Positions 15,813-25,595 are shown, counted from the first letter of the stretch. The stretch is 64,000 nucleotides of DNA from Paludibacter sp. (GCA_024710005.1 JANJVQ010000001.1:1-64000); one strand, 5' to 3'. The notes: generated by a model not told the origin, from the sequence alone. Made by a program: numbers and translations.

Positions 15813-17174
15813 TTACACAAGCTGCTCCAGTTTGGCAACATTGGCGGCAATGTCTTCATCCGAAAGCGAATAATTTACCAAATCACCTGCTAAGTATTGA
15901 TCGTAAGCAGCCATATCGACCAAACCATGACCCGATAGATTGAAGAGGATTACTTTTGGTGTTCCGGCTTCCTTCGCTGCTAAAGCTTCGTTAACAGCAG
16001 CAGCAATAGCGTGTGCCGACTCAGGAGCAGGAATAATGCCTTCAGTCTGCGCGAATAACACGCCGGCTTTGAAAGAATCAAGCTGTTTGATGTCGCAGGC
16101 TTCGATGAAGTTATCTTTCAGCAACTGACTAACCAGCGTACCGGCTCCATGGTAGCGTAAGCCTCCGGCATGGATGTGTGCAGGAGCAAAATCGTGTCCC
16201 AGCGTGTACATCGGGATCAGCGGAGTATAACCGGCCTCGTCGCCGAAGTCGTATTGGAAGATACCCCGGGTCAGTTTGGGACAAGAAGACGGCTCTGCCG
16301 ACAAGAAACGGGTTTTCTTCTCACCACTGAAGTTATGACGCAGGAAAGGGAAAGAGATACCCGAGAAATTAGAACCACCACCAAAACAACCAATGACCAC
16401 GTCGGGATATTCTCCGGCCATTTCCATTTGTTTTTCAGCTTCCAAACCAATAATAGTCTGGTGCAGAGAAACGTGATTCAACACGCTACCCAAGGTATAT
16501 TTACAATTGGGTGTACCCATGGCCAACTCGATAGCTTCTGAAATGGCTGTACCCAAACTACCCTGATAATTAGGATGCTCTGTAATGATTTTTCGTCCCG
16601 CTTTGGTCGACATGGAAGGCGATGGAATTACCTGCGCTCCCCAGGTTTGCATGAGCGAACGACGATAAGGCTTTTGTTCGTAACTGATTTTCACCATGTA
16701 AACCGCCAGTTCGAGTCCAAACATTTTACAGGCAAGCGACATGGCTGTTCCCCACTGACCGGCGCCTGTTTCGGTGGTTATATTGGTAACTCCCTCAATT
16801 TTATTGTAATAAGCCTGTGCCAGTGCTGAGTTTAGCTTATGAGAACCAACCGGACTCACACTTTCGTTTTTAAAATAAATGTGGGCAGGTGTGTCCAACG
16901 CTTTTTCAAGATTAGTGGCGCGAACTAATGGCGTAGGTCTGTATATTTTATACTTTTCCAACACTTCCTCCGGGATGTCAATCCAGGTATCTTTCATATT
17001 GGTTTCCTGATCAACCAGCCCTTTGGCAAACAAGGGATATAATTCCTCTGGTTTCATAGGTTGTTTAGTCCCCGGATGCAGAATAGGCATCGGTTTATTA
17101 GGCATCTCAGCGAGAATGTTATACCATTGTGTCGGCATCTCTTTTTCAGAGAGCAAAAACTTTTTGTTTCCCAT
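15813..17174 (-). CDS. trpB2: Tryptophan synthase beta-like (TrpB2 type)
   Basis: 453 residues, longer than classic TrpB (about 400) and with the TrpB2-type N-terminus (PTQWYNILAEMP...). The pyridoxal-phosphate lysine is in NESVSPVGSHKLNSA (about residue 110), and a GCFGGGSNF phosphate-cup loop lies at about residue 240. It would condense indole with serine to make tryptophan. There is no trpA or other trp gene here, which is usual for TrpB2 and suggests use of free indole (salvage). Monocistronic; -7 box at 17213. Confidence 0.9.
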   Translation of the reverse strand: MGNKKFLLSEKEMPTQWYNILAEMPNKPMPILHPGTKQPMKPEELYPLFAKGLVDQETNMKDTWIDIPEEVLEKYKIYRPTPLVRATNLEKALDTPAHIYFKNESVSPVGSHKLNSALAQAYYNKIEGVTNITTETGAGQWGTAMSLACKMFGLELAVYMVKISYEQKPYRRSLMQTWGAQVIPSPSMSTKAGRKIITEHPNYQGSLGTAISEAIELAMGTPNCKYTLGSVLNHVSLHQTIIGLEAEKQMEMAGEYPDVVIGCFGGGSNFSGISFPFLRHNFSGEKKTRFLSAEPSSCPKLTRGIFQYDFGDEAGYTPLIPMYTLGHDFAPAHIHAGGLRYHGAGTLVSQLLKDNFIEACDIKQLDSFKAGVLFAQTEGIIPAPESAHAIAAAVNEALAAKEAGTPKVILFNLSGHGLVDMAAYDQYLAGDLVNYSLSDEDIAANVAKLEQLV

Positions 17175-17212
17175 TATTAGTCTGTTTTTATATGGTTTTT
17201 GTATAATAACCG

Positions 17213-17220
17213 CAAAGTTA
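17213..17220 (-). promoter_or_regulatory. -7 box of trpB2
   Basis: TAACTTTG on the minus strand, 39 bases upstream of the trpB2 start. The -33 element is not obvious. Confidence 0.5.
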
Positions 17221-17362
17221 ACAAATAGAAATGAAAGATTAAAATTATTTTTGGCATTTTTCTACTATTATGAAATATTTTTTTATTGTTTGGTGTCAAT
17301 TATATAGGATTTAATGTGATATTCATGTTGATTGTTTTTATTGCATTCAATTTCCGAATCAT

Positions 17363-17566
17363 AACCTTATTTTCAACCTTATTTCTCTTACAAAACAACC
17401 TTAGTAGAATCAAGTTGCATGATTAATTTACCTTATTACCTTATTTGTGATTGATTTTAAAAATTTTGATAAATAAGGTAATAAGGTTGGTTTTTGCTCA
17501 TACATATTTTCTACTAAGGTTGTTTTGTAAGAGAAATAAGGTAGAAATAAGATAGAAATAAGGTTT
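17363..17566. repeat. Nested inverted-repeat element, copy 2
   Basis: Same architecture as 9108-9290: perfect 34-base outer arms (17376-17409 with 17509-17542) and an inner perfect 17-bp hairpin (17430-17446 with 17471-17487) identical in sequence to that of copy 1, here with a 24-base loop. The right flank has an extra duplicated GATAGAAATAAGG-like segment. It sits between the divergent trpB2 and yicC promoters without overlapping either box. Confidence 0.9.
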
Positions 17567-17581
17567 TCTTAACCGTAAATG

Positions 17582-17611
17582 TTGTTATGTTTTAAAAAAG
17601 TCCTAATTTTG
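17582..17611 (+). promoter_or_regulatory. Promoter of yicC
   Basis: TTG (17582-17584), 19 bases, then TAATTTTG (17604-17611), 25 bases before the yicC ATG. A good match to the Bacteroidetes consensus. Confidence 0.7.
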
Positions 17612-17636
17612 TGTGAATTAAAAAACCAACATTATT

Positions 17637-18512
17637 ATGATACAATCTATGACCGGCTTTGGTAAGGCAACGGGTGAATACAATGGAAAAAAGATCGTTG
17701 TTGAAGTAAAATCACTGAACAGCAAACAATTAGACATTTCCACCCGCCTCGCGGGACTCTACCGGGATAAAGACATCGAGATTCGAAATGAGGTATCACA
17801 AGGACTGGAGAGGGGTAAAATTGATTTATCGTTGTATATCGAAAACTCCGGAAAGGAAACCAATACGCAGATCAATCAGTCGGTCGTAGAAGCTTACTAC
17901 AATCAGATACAGGCCATTGCAGCCAATACCGGCATCGAGATGCCTGCCAATTGGTTCGAAATCCTATTGCGTCTGCCTGAAGTTATGAAAACAGAAACTA
18001 CAGAACTGGATGAAAACGAATGGATTGAAGTCAGGAAAATCATGGCAGAGGCGATTGAGCAACTAAAAAACTTCAGAATACAGGAAGGCAAATCATTGGA
18101 ACAGGTTTTCAGAAGCAAAATAGCCCATATCGGTCATTTATTAGACGAAATAGCGCCTTATGAAGCCGAAAGGGTTGAAAAAATCAAGGCCAAATTGGAA
18201 GAAAATCTTCAGAATATCTCCGATAAATTTGATTATGATAAGAACCGGTTAGAGCAGGAATTGATTTTCTACATCGAGAAATTAGATGTCAACGAGGAAA
18301 AAATCAGATTGAAAACACACCTGGATTATTTCATCGAAACGATGGAGAAAGAGCATGCTCCCGGTAAAAAACTTGGTTTTATCACCCAGGAGATTGGCAG
18401 GGAAATCAACACGCTTGGCTCCAAGTCCAATCACAGCGAGATGCAGAAAATCGTCGTTCTGATGAAAGATGACCTGGAACAAATTAAGGAACAGGTGTTG
18501 AATGTGTTGTAA
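17637..18512 (+). CDS. yicC: YicC family endoribonuclease
   Basis: 291 residues, full length. It opens with the family signature MIQSMTGFGKA and EVKSLNSKQLD and ends with the conserved C-terminal (DUF1732) stretch GKKLGFITQEIGREINTLGSKSNH. YicC proteins are cytoplasmic endoribonucleases that act on RNA, including small-RNA turnover in E. coli. In many Bacteroidota gmk follows; here a YihY-family gene follows after 54 bases and then coaE, so the local order is different. Confidence 0.92.
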   Translation: MIQSMTGFGKATGEYNGKKIVVEVKSLNSKQLDISTRLAGLYRDKDIEIRNEVSQGLERGKIDLSLYIENSGKETNTQINQSVVEAYYNQIQAIAANTGIEMPANWFEILLRLPEVMKTETTELDENEWIEVRKIMAEAIEQLKNFRIQEGKSLEQVFRSKIAHIGHLLDEIAPYEAERVEKIKAKLEENLQNISDKFDYDKNRLEQELIFYIEKLDVNEEKIRLKTHLDYFIETMEKEHAPGKKLGFITQEIGREINTLGSKSNHSEMQKIVVLMKDDLEQIKEQVLNVL

Positions 18513-18566
18513 TTTAAATACTTACATTACTTGTTTTTACATAAGACCGACAAAAATTAGAAAACC

Positions 18567-19895
18567 ATGACAAAATTAGCTGATTTATTCAAACAGGTCT
18601 ATCATTTCATCGCGCATGATGTATGGCGGATAACCGAAAACGAATTATCGCGAAGCAAACGGATACCCTATAAACTGGTAAAAGTGATTGTCATCGCTTT
18701 CCGGGGACTTTCACGTGATAAATTAGTAGTCAGGGCTTCGGCACTCACCTACTCGATTATGTTTGCCATCGTGCCGCTGATTGCCCTGTTTATTGCAGTC
18801 GGCAAAGGATTTGGTGTCGATTATGTGATCCGGCAATGGCTGGAAGAAGCGTTGATTGCACAAAAGGAGCTGATTCCTTTCATCATGGATTTTGTCGAAC
18901 GGTATCTCGAAACGGCTCAGGGAGGTGTATTTATCGGTATCGGTATTGTTATTTTGCTCACTTCAGTCATGAATTTCTTCAAACAGGCTGAAGAGTCTTT
19001 CAACAGCATCTGGGAAGTAAAAAAATCACGTTCTATTCTCCGACAGTTTACTTCTTATTTTTCTGCTTTGTTCCTGATTCCGATTCTGGTAGTTTTAACA
19101 AGTGGTCTAAGTATCTATTTCAATAACCTGATTGCACATTTGCAATTTCTAAATATTCTTTCTCCTCTGCTGAAGTTGGGGATGAGATTCGCCCCCTACC
19201 TGATGAGCTGGATATTATTTACGGTCATTTATATTGTCATTCCCAATACACGCGTTAAATTCAGCAATGGCTTGATTGCCGGTATCATTGCCGGTACGGC
19301 ATTTCAGTTTTTTCAGGCGCTGTATATATCCGGACAGGTTTACCTGGCACGTTATGACGTGGTCTATGGTAGTTTTGCTGCAATTCCCTTGTTGTTGCTG
19401 TGGTTGCAGATATCCTGCCTGATTGTATTACTGGGCGCTGAAATCTCTTATGCCGCGCAAAACCTGCAGAATTACGAATATGAAGGAGATAGCAATAACA
19501 TCAGCATACGATACAAAAAGTTTCTTTCTTTATTTTTAAGCTATGTTATTGTAAAGCGGTTTGAGCATAATAAGCCACCCTTGAAGAATGATGAAATTGC
19601 ATCTGTATATAAATTGCCCATCCGTTTGGTTAATCAACTTTTGACTGAATTATCGGAAACCGGTATCATCATAGAAATACTCGATGACGATTTGCGAACA
19701 AAAGCATATCAACCTGCATTAGACATCAATCAGCTAACTGTAAGCATGTTGACAGATAAACTTGAAACTAAAGGTTCAGAGCTATTCCTGTCAAATAAAA
19801 ACCCGGAACTGGATGAGTTCTGGCAGAAACACCTTGATTTAACGAAATCTTCATCTGATGAAAACCTGCAAAAATTACTTGTAAAAGACATTTGA
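18567..19895 (+). CDS. YihY/BrkB family inner-membrane protein
   Basis: 442 residues. The first 310 or so form the six-helix YihY/BrkB domain (RASALTYSIMFAIVPLIALF early, LILFTVIY and VYGSFAAIPLLLLWLQISCLIVLLGAEISYA later). A soluble tail of about 120 residues with a winged-helix-like segment (DEIASVYKLPIRLVNQLLTELSETG cut to short motifs IASVYKLP and LLTELSETGII) follows; such tails are usual in Bacteroidota members. Once mis-called RNase BN; the true function (possibly lipid transport) is not settled. Probably cotranscribed with coaE 60 bases later. Confidence 0.88.
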   Translation: MTKLADLFKQVYHFIAHDVWRITENELSRSKRIPYKLVKVIVIAFRGLSRDKLVVRASALTYSIMFAIVPLIALFIAVGKGFGVDYVIRQWLEEALIAQKELIPFIMDFVERYLETAQGGVFIGIGIVILLTSVMNFFKQAEESFNSIWEVKKSRSILRQFTSYFSALFLIPILVVLTSGLSIYFNNLIAHLQFLNILSPLLKLGMRFAPYLMSWILFTVIYIVIPNTRVKFSNGLIAGIIAGTAFQFFQALYISGQVYLARYDVVYGSFAAIPLLLLWLQISCLIVLLGAEISYAAQNLQNYEYEGDSNNISIRYKKFLSLFLSYVIVKRFEHNKPPLKNDEIASVYKLPIRLVNQLLTELSETGIIIEILDDDLRTKAYQPALDINQLTVSMLTDKLETKGSELFLSNKNPELDEFWQKHLDLTKSSSDENLQKLLVKDI

Positions 19896-19955
19896 TAAGG
19901 TGCTAAATCTTATGTTTTCTTATGTGACTTATATGGTTATAAAATTTATTTTGAG

Positions 19956-20528
19956 ATGGTAATCGGTATAACAGGCGGCATCGGTAGTGGCAAATCGACG
20001 CTTTCGGAACTCATACGAAAGCATGGCTACCCTGTTTATGATACCGATAAAGAAGCACGAAGGTTACAGGATGAAGATGCAGCGCTCGTGCAACAAATCA
20101 AATCATTGTTTGGTGAAAATAGCTATGTTGATGGAAAACTGAACCGACCGGCTGTGGCTGCATTAGTTTTCAATAATCCGGAATTACTGCAAAAACTGAC
20201 AGCCATAGTCCATCCTGCTGTTAAAGAGGATTTTATCGACTGGAAAGGTAATTTTAAAAGCGAAGACCTTATTTTCATGGAAAGTGCCGTGCTCTTCGAA
20301 GGAGGTTTTAACCAACTTACCGACAAAGTCATACTCGTTACAGCTTCGGAAGATATTCGCATTCAGCGTGTTATAAAAAGAGACGGTGTCAGTCGGGAAC
20401 AGGTGTTATCGCGCATAAAAAATCAGATTCCGGATACCGAAAAAGCACCGAAATCTGATTTAATTATCAATACCGATCAAGGCTTACCTGCCGATATTAT
20501 GGAATTAATTGTAGTTTGGCAGCACTGA
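19956..20528 (+). CDS. coaE: Dephospho-CoA kinase
   Basis: 190 residues with the P-loop GGIGSGKS at residues 7-14, an YDTDKEARRL segment and the HPAV motif that ends the CoA-binding helix. It phosphorylates the ribose of dephospho-CoA in the last step of CoA synthesis. The 3' end overlaps by 24 bases the 3' end of the convergent M49 peptidase gene. Confidence 0.95.
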   Translation: MVIGITGGIGSGKSTLSELIRKHGYPVYDTDKEARRLQDEDAALVQQIKSLFGENSYVDGKLNRPAVAALVFNNPELLQKLTAIVHPAVKEDFIDWKGNFKSEDLIFMESAVLFEGGFNQLTDKVILVTASEDIRIQRVIKRDGVSREQVLSRIKNQIPDTEKAPKSDLIINTDQGLPADIMELIVVWQH

Positions 20529-22532
20529 GTAATCCCTTGAATACCTCAAATGTTGTTGCACATAGTTTTCATCGTAGCTTACTTTCACGTCGCTGATATT
20601 ACCGGCATTATCTTTCACCAATGAATAGACCGGATTGACAAATCCACGGTAAGGCGCGATATTCAACGCTTTGTATCGTGCCAGCACTTCCGTATGGATT
20701 TCCTGATTTACATTTACTGCATAAGTTTCGATAAGCTGTTTGGCAGCTTCAAAATCTCCGGTTGACTTGATACGTTGAATTTCAGCAAGTAATTCAGCAA
20801 ATAAATCACGCAATTTTGCATAATCATTGACTACGATAAAGGTTTTTCCATCCCGTTTCTTCAGTTCAATTACCTTGTCGGCTTTTCCTTTTTCGTATGC
20901 CCAGGCTGCAATTAACTGACGATTGCGCATGTGCGCCTGTTCAATGTTTTTGCCCGGTTGAATACGGGTAAGCTGGGTCATCAGTCCATTCATAATGTAC
21001 TGATAATAGGCAGTTTTATACGCATCTTTATCCGGCAACAACCCTAATTCAACCATTTTATCATCGGCCATGTAATACAGTCCAAACAAATCGGCACGCG
21101 ACTCTTCAACGGGTGAACCGTAAGCTTTCAGGGCATCGGGACTCACACCCGGTAATAATTTGCCGGAACCATGACCCAGACATTCGTGTAAATCGGTATG
21201 CAGGTTATTGGTGAGCGAACCATATTTTTTCGCACGTTCAATTTCTTCGGCGCTCCACATAAATTCTTCCATGAAACCACTCCCCTGCGATGCTTTGTCA
21301 TAAGCCTCGGTAATATTTTCGATGGTAACCGATTTAGAACCATAATCCCGGCGAATCCAGTTTGAGTTAGGCAAATTAATGCCTATCGGCGTTGCAGGAT
21401 AACAATCACCACCCAATATGGCAGCTGTAATTACCTTGGCGCTTACTCCTTTTACTTCTTCTTTCTTGAATTGTTTGTCAACCGGCGAATGATCTTCAAA
21501 CCACTGGGCGTTGTTACTGATAATCTCAGTACGTTTGGTTGCCTCCATATCCTTGAAGTTCACCAAAGCTTCCCAGGTGGCTTTCATTCCAAGCGGATCG
21601 GTATAAGTTTCCGTAAACCCATTCACAAAATCAACCTGAGAGTTCACGTCCTGCAACCACAAGATAGAATACTCGTCGTATTTTTCCAGATTTCCGGTCT
21701 GATAATATTCAATCAAGGATTTAATTACCGCACCCTGTTGCTCATTTTCGACCACTCCTGCAGCTTTTTCCAGCCAACCTACAATGCGACGGATGGCAGC
21801 ATCATACATACCATCTATTTTATAGGTCTTTTCAACTACCTTACCGTTTTCTTTTACAATTTTACTGTTAAGTCCGTAAGGAACAGGTGTATTGTCCGAA
21901 GGATCAACCATTCCGGCATAAAATGCCTCCACTTCCTTTTGAGTTACCCCTTCATAAAAGTTATTGGCTGATGTGGCTATCAAATCCACTCCGGCTTCCT
22001 GGTTGCTGCGTTTTTTATATATCTCCGGATTGAAAATAACCGGGAAGATACGGGCTTTAAAATCTTCCAACGATTCTCCGGGAATCAGGGGCAGCAAGGT
22101 AGAATCTATGCTGCTTACAGCTTCAGACAAGAAAGCCTCCGGAAATTCAGGAGCAAATTTATCTTCGGAATAATGGTGATGAATTCCATTGCCCATCCAT
22201 ACCTGTTTCAGGTAGATTTCCAAATTCTTAAAATCTGCTGCCTCTTTATCTCCTGCATAATTTTGATAAACAGCTTCCAGCAACCTTCTGATTGTCAGGT
22301 TGTGCTTGTGGTTCTGATCGTATAAAATATCGCGACCTTCCAACGCGGCTTCCGACAAGTAATAAACCAGCAACTTCTGATTCAGCGTAAGTTCATCGAA
22401 GTTATTTACTTTATAACGCAGAATTTCAACATCAGCAAACTTATCGACTGAATATACGAATTCCTGCTCTTTATTTTGGCTACACGATGCCAAAAGGATG
22501 ATACTCATCATAAATGGGATTAGTTGTTTCAT
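20505..22532 (-). CDS. DPP III-like (M49) zinc metallopeptidase lipoprotein
   Basis: 675 residues. The N-terminus is a lipoprotein signal (MKQLIPFMMSIILLASC, lipobox LASC, Cys17), so it is membrane-anchored, probably in the periplasm or on the outer membrane. The M49 zinc motif HECLGH lies at about residue 447, followed by the second ligand motif EESRAD about 50 residues later. M49 enzymes remove dipeptides from peptide N-termini; bacterial DPP III of Bacteroides is the nearest known case. The gene is downstream of mazG by about 45 bases, with a heptamer array in between, so it may be read from the thrS-mazG promoter. Confidence 0.9.
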   Translation of the reverse strand: MKQLIPFMMSIILLASCSQNKEQEFVYSVDKFADVEILRYKVNNFDELTLNQKLLVYYLSEAALEGRDILYDQNHKHNLTIRRLLEAVYQNYAGDKEAADFKNLEIYLKQVWMGNGIHHHYSEDKFAPEFPEAFLSEAVSSIDSTLLPLIPGESLEDFKARIFPVIFNPEIYKKRSNQEAGVDLIATSANNFYEGVTQKEVEAFYAGMVDPSDNTPVPYGLNSKIVKENGKVVEKTYKIDGMYDAAIRRIVGWLEKAAGVVENEQQGAVIKSLIEYYQTGNLEKYDEYSILWLQDVNSQVDFVNGFTETYTDPLGMKATWEALVNFKDMEATKRTEIISNNAQWFEDHSPVDKQFKKEEVKGVSAKVITAAILGGDCYPATPIGINLPNSNWIRRDYGSKSVTIENITEAYDKASQGSGFMEEFMWSAEEIERAKKYGSLTNNLHTDLHECLGHGSGKLLPGVSPDALKAYGSPVEESRADLFGLYYMADDKMVELGLLPDKDAYKTAYYQYIMNGLMTQLTRIQPGKNIEQAHMRNRQLIAAWAYEKGKADKVIELKKRDGKTFIVVNDYAKLRDLFAELLAEIQRIKSTGDFEAAKQLIETYAVNVNQEIHTEVLARYKALNIAPYRGFVNPVYSLVKDNAGNISDVKVSYDENYVQQHLRYSRDYSVLPNYN

Positions 22533-22546
22533 ATCTTATAATTTTT

Positions 22547-22609
22547 GTCACCAGACTCCGGTCTCCAGACTCCAGACTAGTGTCCGGTGTCCGGCGTCTG
22601 GTGACTGGT
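22547..22609. repeat. Heptamer array spanning the mazG 3' end
   Basis: Nine consecutive 7-base units in phase, each starting GAC or GTC (GTCACCA, GACTCCG, GTCTCCA, GACTCCA, GACTAGT, GTCCGGT, GTCCGGC, GTCTGGT, GACTGGT). The left half is approximately the reverse complement of the right half. The array contains the mazG stop codon and the last ten or so mazG codons. Confidence 0.85.
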
Positions 22610-23389
22610 GTCATTTTTTTTTGCTTCCTGCCAGATGGCCTCCATTTCCTCCAGCGACATCTTTTTCAGGTCATTCCCCATCGATATCGTTTTGGATTCG
22701 AGATAATTAAATCTTTCGATAAATTTCCGGTTGGTTCTTTCGAGGGCATTCTCGGGATTGATGTTATACAAACGGGCGGCATTAATCAGGCTAAAGAATA
22801 AATCGCCGAATTCTGCCTCCATTTTATCCCGGTTCATATCCGAAATTTCAGCCTGTAATTCATCAAATTCCTCCTTGATTTTATCCCAAACCTGCTCTTT
22901 CTCGTCCCAATCAAATCCGACACTCCTTGCTTTGTCCTGAATCCGGTGCGCTTTTATCAAAGCAGGCAACGAAACAGGAACACCTGAAAGCACGGTTTTG
23001 TTTCCGCCTTTTTCCTTCAGCTTCAAATCCTCCCAGTTTTGCATCACCTTTTCGGAATTATCAACCTGTACTTCACCATAAATATGCGGGTGACGATAAA
23101 TCAACTTGTCACATAACTTACTGATGACATCATGGATGTCAAAATCGAGGGTTTCATTGCCCATTTCAGCATAAAAAACCACATGCAAGAGCAAGTCACC
23201 CAGCTCTTTACTGATTTCTTTCTTGTTATCCTTCAGGATGGCATCAGCCAGTTCGTAGGTTTCCTCAATGGTGAGGGTACGTAAACTTTCAAAAGTCTGT
23301 TCTTTGTCCCACGGGCATTTGGTGCGCAGTTCGGACATGATATTGAGTAACCGTCCGAACTGCTCCTTTTTTTCTTCCAGGGTATGCAT
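22577..23389 (-). CDS. mazG: Nucleoside triphosphate pyrophosphohydrolase MazG
   Basis: 270 residues with two MazG domains, the E. coli-type arrangement. The first has CPWDKEQTF, the metal-binding EETYELADAI and ELGDLLLHVVFYAE (residues about 30-90); the second has ARSVGFDWDE and EFGDLFFSLINAAR (about 150-210). It hydrolyses NTPs to NMP and pyrophosphate, a cell-cleaning role. The start is the ATG at 23389, not the TTG two codons before; it is seven bases after the thrS stop. The last ten residues (TSHQTPDTGH) are encoded by a heptamer repeat and are likely a non-functional extension. Confidence 0.92.
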   Translation of the reverse strand: MHTLEEKKEQFGRLLNIMSELRTKCPWDKEQTFESLRTLTIEETYELADAILKDNKKEISKELGDLLLHVVFYAEMGNETLDFDIHDVISKLCDKLIYRHPHIYGEVQVDNSEKVMQNWEDLKLKEKGGNKTVLSGVPVSLPALIKAHRIQDKARSVGFDWDEKEQVWDKIKEEFDELQAEISDMNRDKMEAEFGDLFFSLINAARLYNINPENALERTNRKFIERFNYLESKTISMGNDLKKMSLEEMEAIWQEAKKNDTSHQTPDTGH

Positions 23390-23395
23390 GATCAA

Positions 23396-25339
23396 TTAAT
23401 TATACTGATTCATCATGTTTTCCACTTCCGTGTTAATCATCTTGGCAAAATCAGCAACCGGCATACTACCTTTGTCACCTTCACCCTGACGGCGAACGGC
23501 AACTTCTTTGTTTTCAGCCTCTTTTTCACCAACAATCAACATATATGGAATGCGTTTCAATTCATTGTCACGGATTTTACGTCCGATTTTTTCATTCCTG
23601 TCATCCACCTGCACACGAATTTCCTGGTTATTCAGTTCTTTGGCAATTTCATAAGCATAATCATTAAACTTCTCACTGATAGGAAGAATAACCACTTGGT
23701 CGGGCGTCAACCACAAGGGGAACTTACCAGCTGTATGCTCAATGAGCACGGCCACGAAACGTTCCATAGAGCCAAATGGTGCACGGTGAATCATGACCGG
23801 ACGGTGCTTCTGGTTATCTTCCCCTGTATATTCCAGTTCGAAGCGCTCCGGCAGGTTATAGTCAACCTGAATAGTCCCCAACTGCCACCTGCGACCGATA
23901 GCATCTTTTACCATGAAGTCTAATTTAGGACCATAGAAGGCAGCTTCACCCAGTTCCACTCGTGCTTTCAATCCTTTTTCCTGACAAGCTTCAATGATAG
24001 CCTGTTCCGCTTTTACCCAATTCTCTTCTGTGCCGATGTATTTCTCCTTGTTCTCAGGATCACGCAACGAAATCTGTACTTCAAAGTTTTTGAAATCAAG
24101 CGCATTGAAGATGATGAAGATGATATCCACCACCTTTAAAAACTCATTCTTCAACTGATCGGGGCGACAGAAAATATGTGCATCGTCCTGCGTGAAAGAG
24201 CGAACACGGGTCAGGCCATGCAACTCACCACTTTGTTCGTAGCGATACACGGTACCGAATTCCGCCATACGCAAAGGCAGGTCCTTATACGAACGAGGCT
24301 TCACCTTATATATTTCGCAGTGGTGCGGACAGTTCATCGGTTTCAGTAAGTATTCCTCCCCTTCTTCGGGTGTATGAATCGGCTGGAAAGAATCCTTACC
24401 ATATTTAGCATAGTGACCGGATGTTACATACAACTGTTTATTCCCGATATGCGGTGTCATTACCTGCTGATATTCGAATCTGCGTTGAATTTTCTTCAGG
24501 AAATCCTCGAGACGAAGACGCAAGGCCGTACCACGGGGTAACCACAACGGCAATCCCTTACCCACGGTTTCTGAAAAAGCAAACAATTCCAGCTCTTTAC
24601 CAATCTTGCGGTGATCCCGTTTTTTCGCTTCTTCAAGCAAAACAAGGTATTCATCCAGCATCTTGCGTTTTGGGAATGTAATACCATATATACGAGTCAG
24701 CATCTTGCGTTTCTCATCACCGCGCCAGTAAGCGCCGGCAACACTGAGTAATTTGATGGCTTTGATTGCACCCGTATCCGGCAAGTGCGGTCCGCGACAA
24801 AGATCCGTAAAATTACCCTGCGAATACAGCGTAATCGTTCCATCTTCAAGATCGCTTATCAGTTCTACCTTATATTCATCGCCTTTTTCCTGAAATTTCT
24901 TCAGCGCATCGGCTTTGGTGATATCCGAACGCAGGATGGCTTCCTTGCGGGCAGCCAGCTCTATCATTTTCGCTTCAATAGCGGGTAAATCACCTTCTTT
25001 AATCACAGCAGTACCCGGATCTACATCATAATAGAAACCATTCTCAATCGCCGGACCAATACCGAATTTGATACCCGGATACAACTCCTGCAAGGCTTCG
25101 GCCATGAGGTGAGCCGAAGAATGCCAGAAAGCATGTTTACCCTCTTCATCATCCCATTTATGCAGTTTAATGGAAGCATCGGTGTTAATAGAACGGGATA
25201 AATCCCAAATCTGATCGTTTACTGAAATAGCCAGCACTTCTTGCGCCAACCTCGGGCTGATGCTTTCAGCCAGCTGTAGTCCGGTAATACCCGCGTTGAA
25301 TTCACGCACCGAACTGTCGGGGAAAGTTATTTTTATCAT
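23396..25339 (-). CDS. thrS: Threonyl-tRNA synthetase
   Basis: 647 residues, full length. Domains in order: TGS (1-62), the editing/SAD domain with [11 protein letters not shown] and the second zinc half-motif, the class II core with the [10 protein letters not shown] motif and [26 protein letters not shown], motif 3 GSMERF, and the anticodon-binding domain (about 545-647). It charges tRNA-Thr. infC-rpmI-rplT, which often follows thrS in Bacteroidota, is not here; mazG follows instead. A perfect promoter lies 39 bases upstream. Confidence 0.97.
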   Translation of the reverse strand: MIKITFPDSSVREFNAGITGLQLAESISPRLAQEVLAISVNDQIWDLSRSINTDASIKLHKWDDEEGKHAFWHSSAHLMAEALQELYPGIKFGIGPAIENGFYYDVDPGTAVIKEGDLPAIEAKMIELAARKEAILRSDITKADALKKFQEKGDEYKVELISDLEDGTITLYSQGNFTDLCRGPHLPDTGAIKAIKLLSVAGAYWRGDEKRKMLTRIYGITFPKRKMLDEYLVLLEEAKKRDHRKIGKELELFAFSETVGKGLPLWLPRGTALRLRLEDFLKKIQRRFEYQQVMTPHIGNKQLYVTSGHYAKYGKDSFQPIHTPEEGEEYLLKPMNCPHHCEIYKVKPRSYKDLPLRMAEFGTVYRYEQSGELHGLTRVRSFTQDDAHIFCRPDQLKNEFLKVVDIIFIIFNALDFKNFEVQISLRDPENKEKYIGTEENWVKAEQAIIEACQEKGLKARVELGEAAFYGPKLDFMVKDAIGRRWQLGTIQVDYNLPERFELEYTGEDNQKHRPVMIHRAPFGSMERFVAVLIEHTAGKFPLWLTPDQVVILPISEKFNDYAYEIAKELNNQEIRVQVDDRNEKIGRKIRDNELKRIPYMLIVGEKEAENKEVAVRRQGEGDKGSMPVADFAKMINTEVENMMNQYN

Positions 25340-25377
25340 AGATGAACCTTACAAATGGTTTTTAAAAATTTGAATCG

Positions 25378-25408
25378 CAAAGTTAAAGAAAATGTACCAA
25401 AGTGCAAA
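25378..25408 (-). promoter_or_regulatory. Consensus promoter of thrS
   Basis: On the minus strand TTTG (25405-25408), 19 bases, TAACTTTG (25378-25385). It is back to back with the tRNA-Leu promoter. Confidence 0.8.
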
Positions 25409-25416
25409 TTAAAAGA

Positions 25417-25446
25417 TTTGTAAATTGAAAATTTTGATTATCTTTG
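25417..25446 (+). promoter_or_regulatory. Promoter of tRNA-Leu(UAG)
   Basis: TTTG (25417-25420), 18 bases, TATCTTTG (25439-25446), with the tRNA beginning 18 bases later. Confidence 0.75.
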
Positions 25447-25463
25447 CACCCGCTTCACACAAT

Positions 25464-25545
25464 GCGGCTGTGGCGTAATTGGTAGCCGCGCCAGACTTAG
25501 GATCTGGTGCCGAGAGGCGTGGGGGTTCGAGTCCCTTCAGCCGCA
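25464..25545 (+). tRNA. tRNA-Leu (anticodon UAG)
   Basis: 82 nt. The acceptor stem GCGGCTG pairs with CAGCCGC, and the anticodon arm CCAGA-CTTAGGA-TCTGG places TAG at 34-36. It has the long variable arm of a class II tRNA and a standard T-arm (GGGGG... GGTTCGAGTCC). The CCA is not encoded. Its 3' end is shared with the stem of the terminator that follows. Confidence 0.97.
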
Positions 25546-25585
25546 CAAAAAATCCTGATTCAGATTGAGTCAGGATTTTTTGTGC
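25543..25585 (+). terminator. Intrinsic terminator of tRNA-Leu(UAG)
   Basis: A perfect 16-bp stem (25543-25558 with 25570-25585) around an 11-base loop, with a TTTTTT run in the descending arm. It begins inside the tRNA 3' end (GCA), so processing and termination use overlapping sequence. Confidence 0.8.
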
Positions 25586-25595
25586 AGTATTGGGG

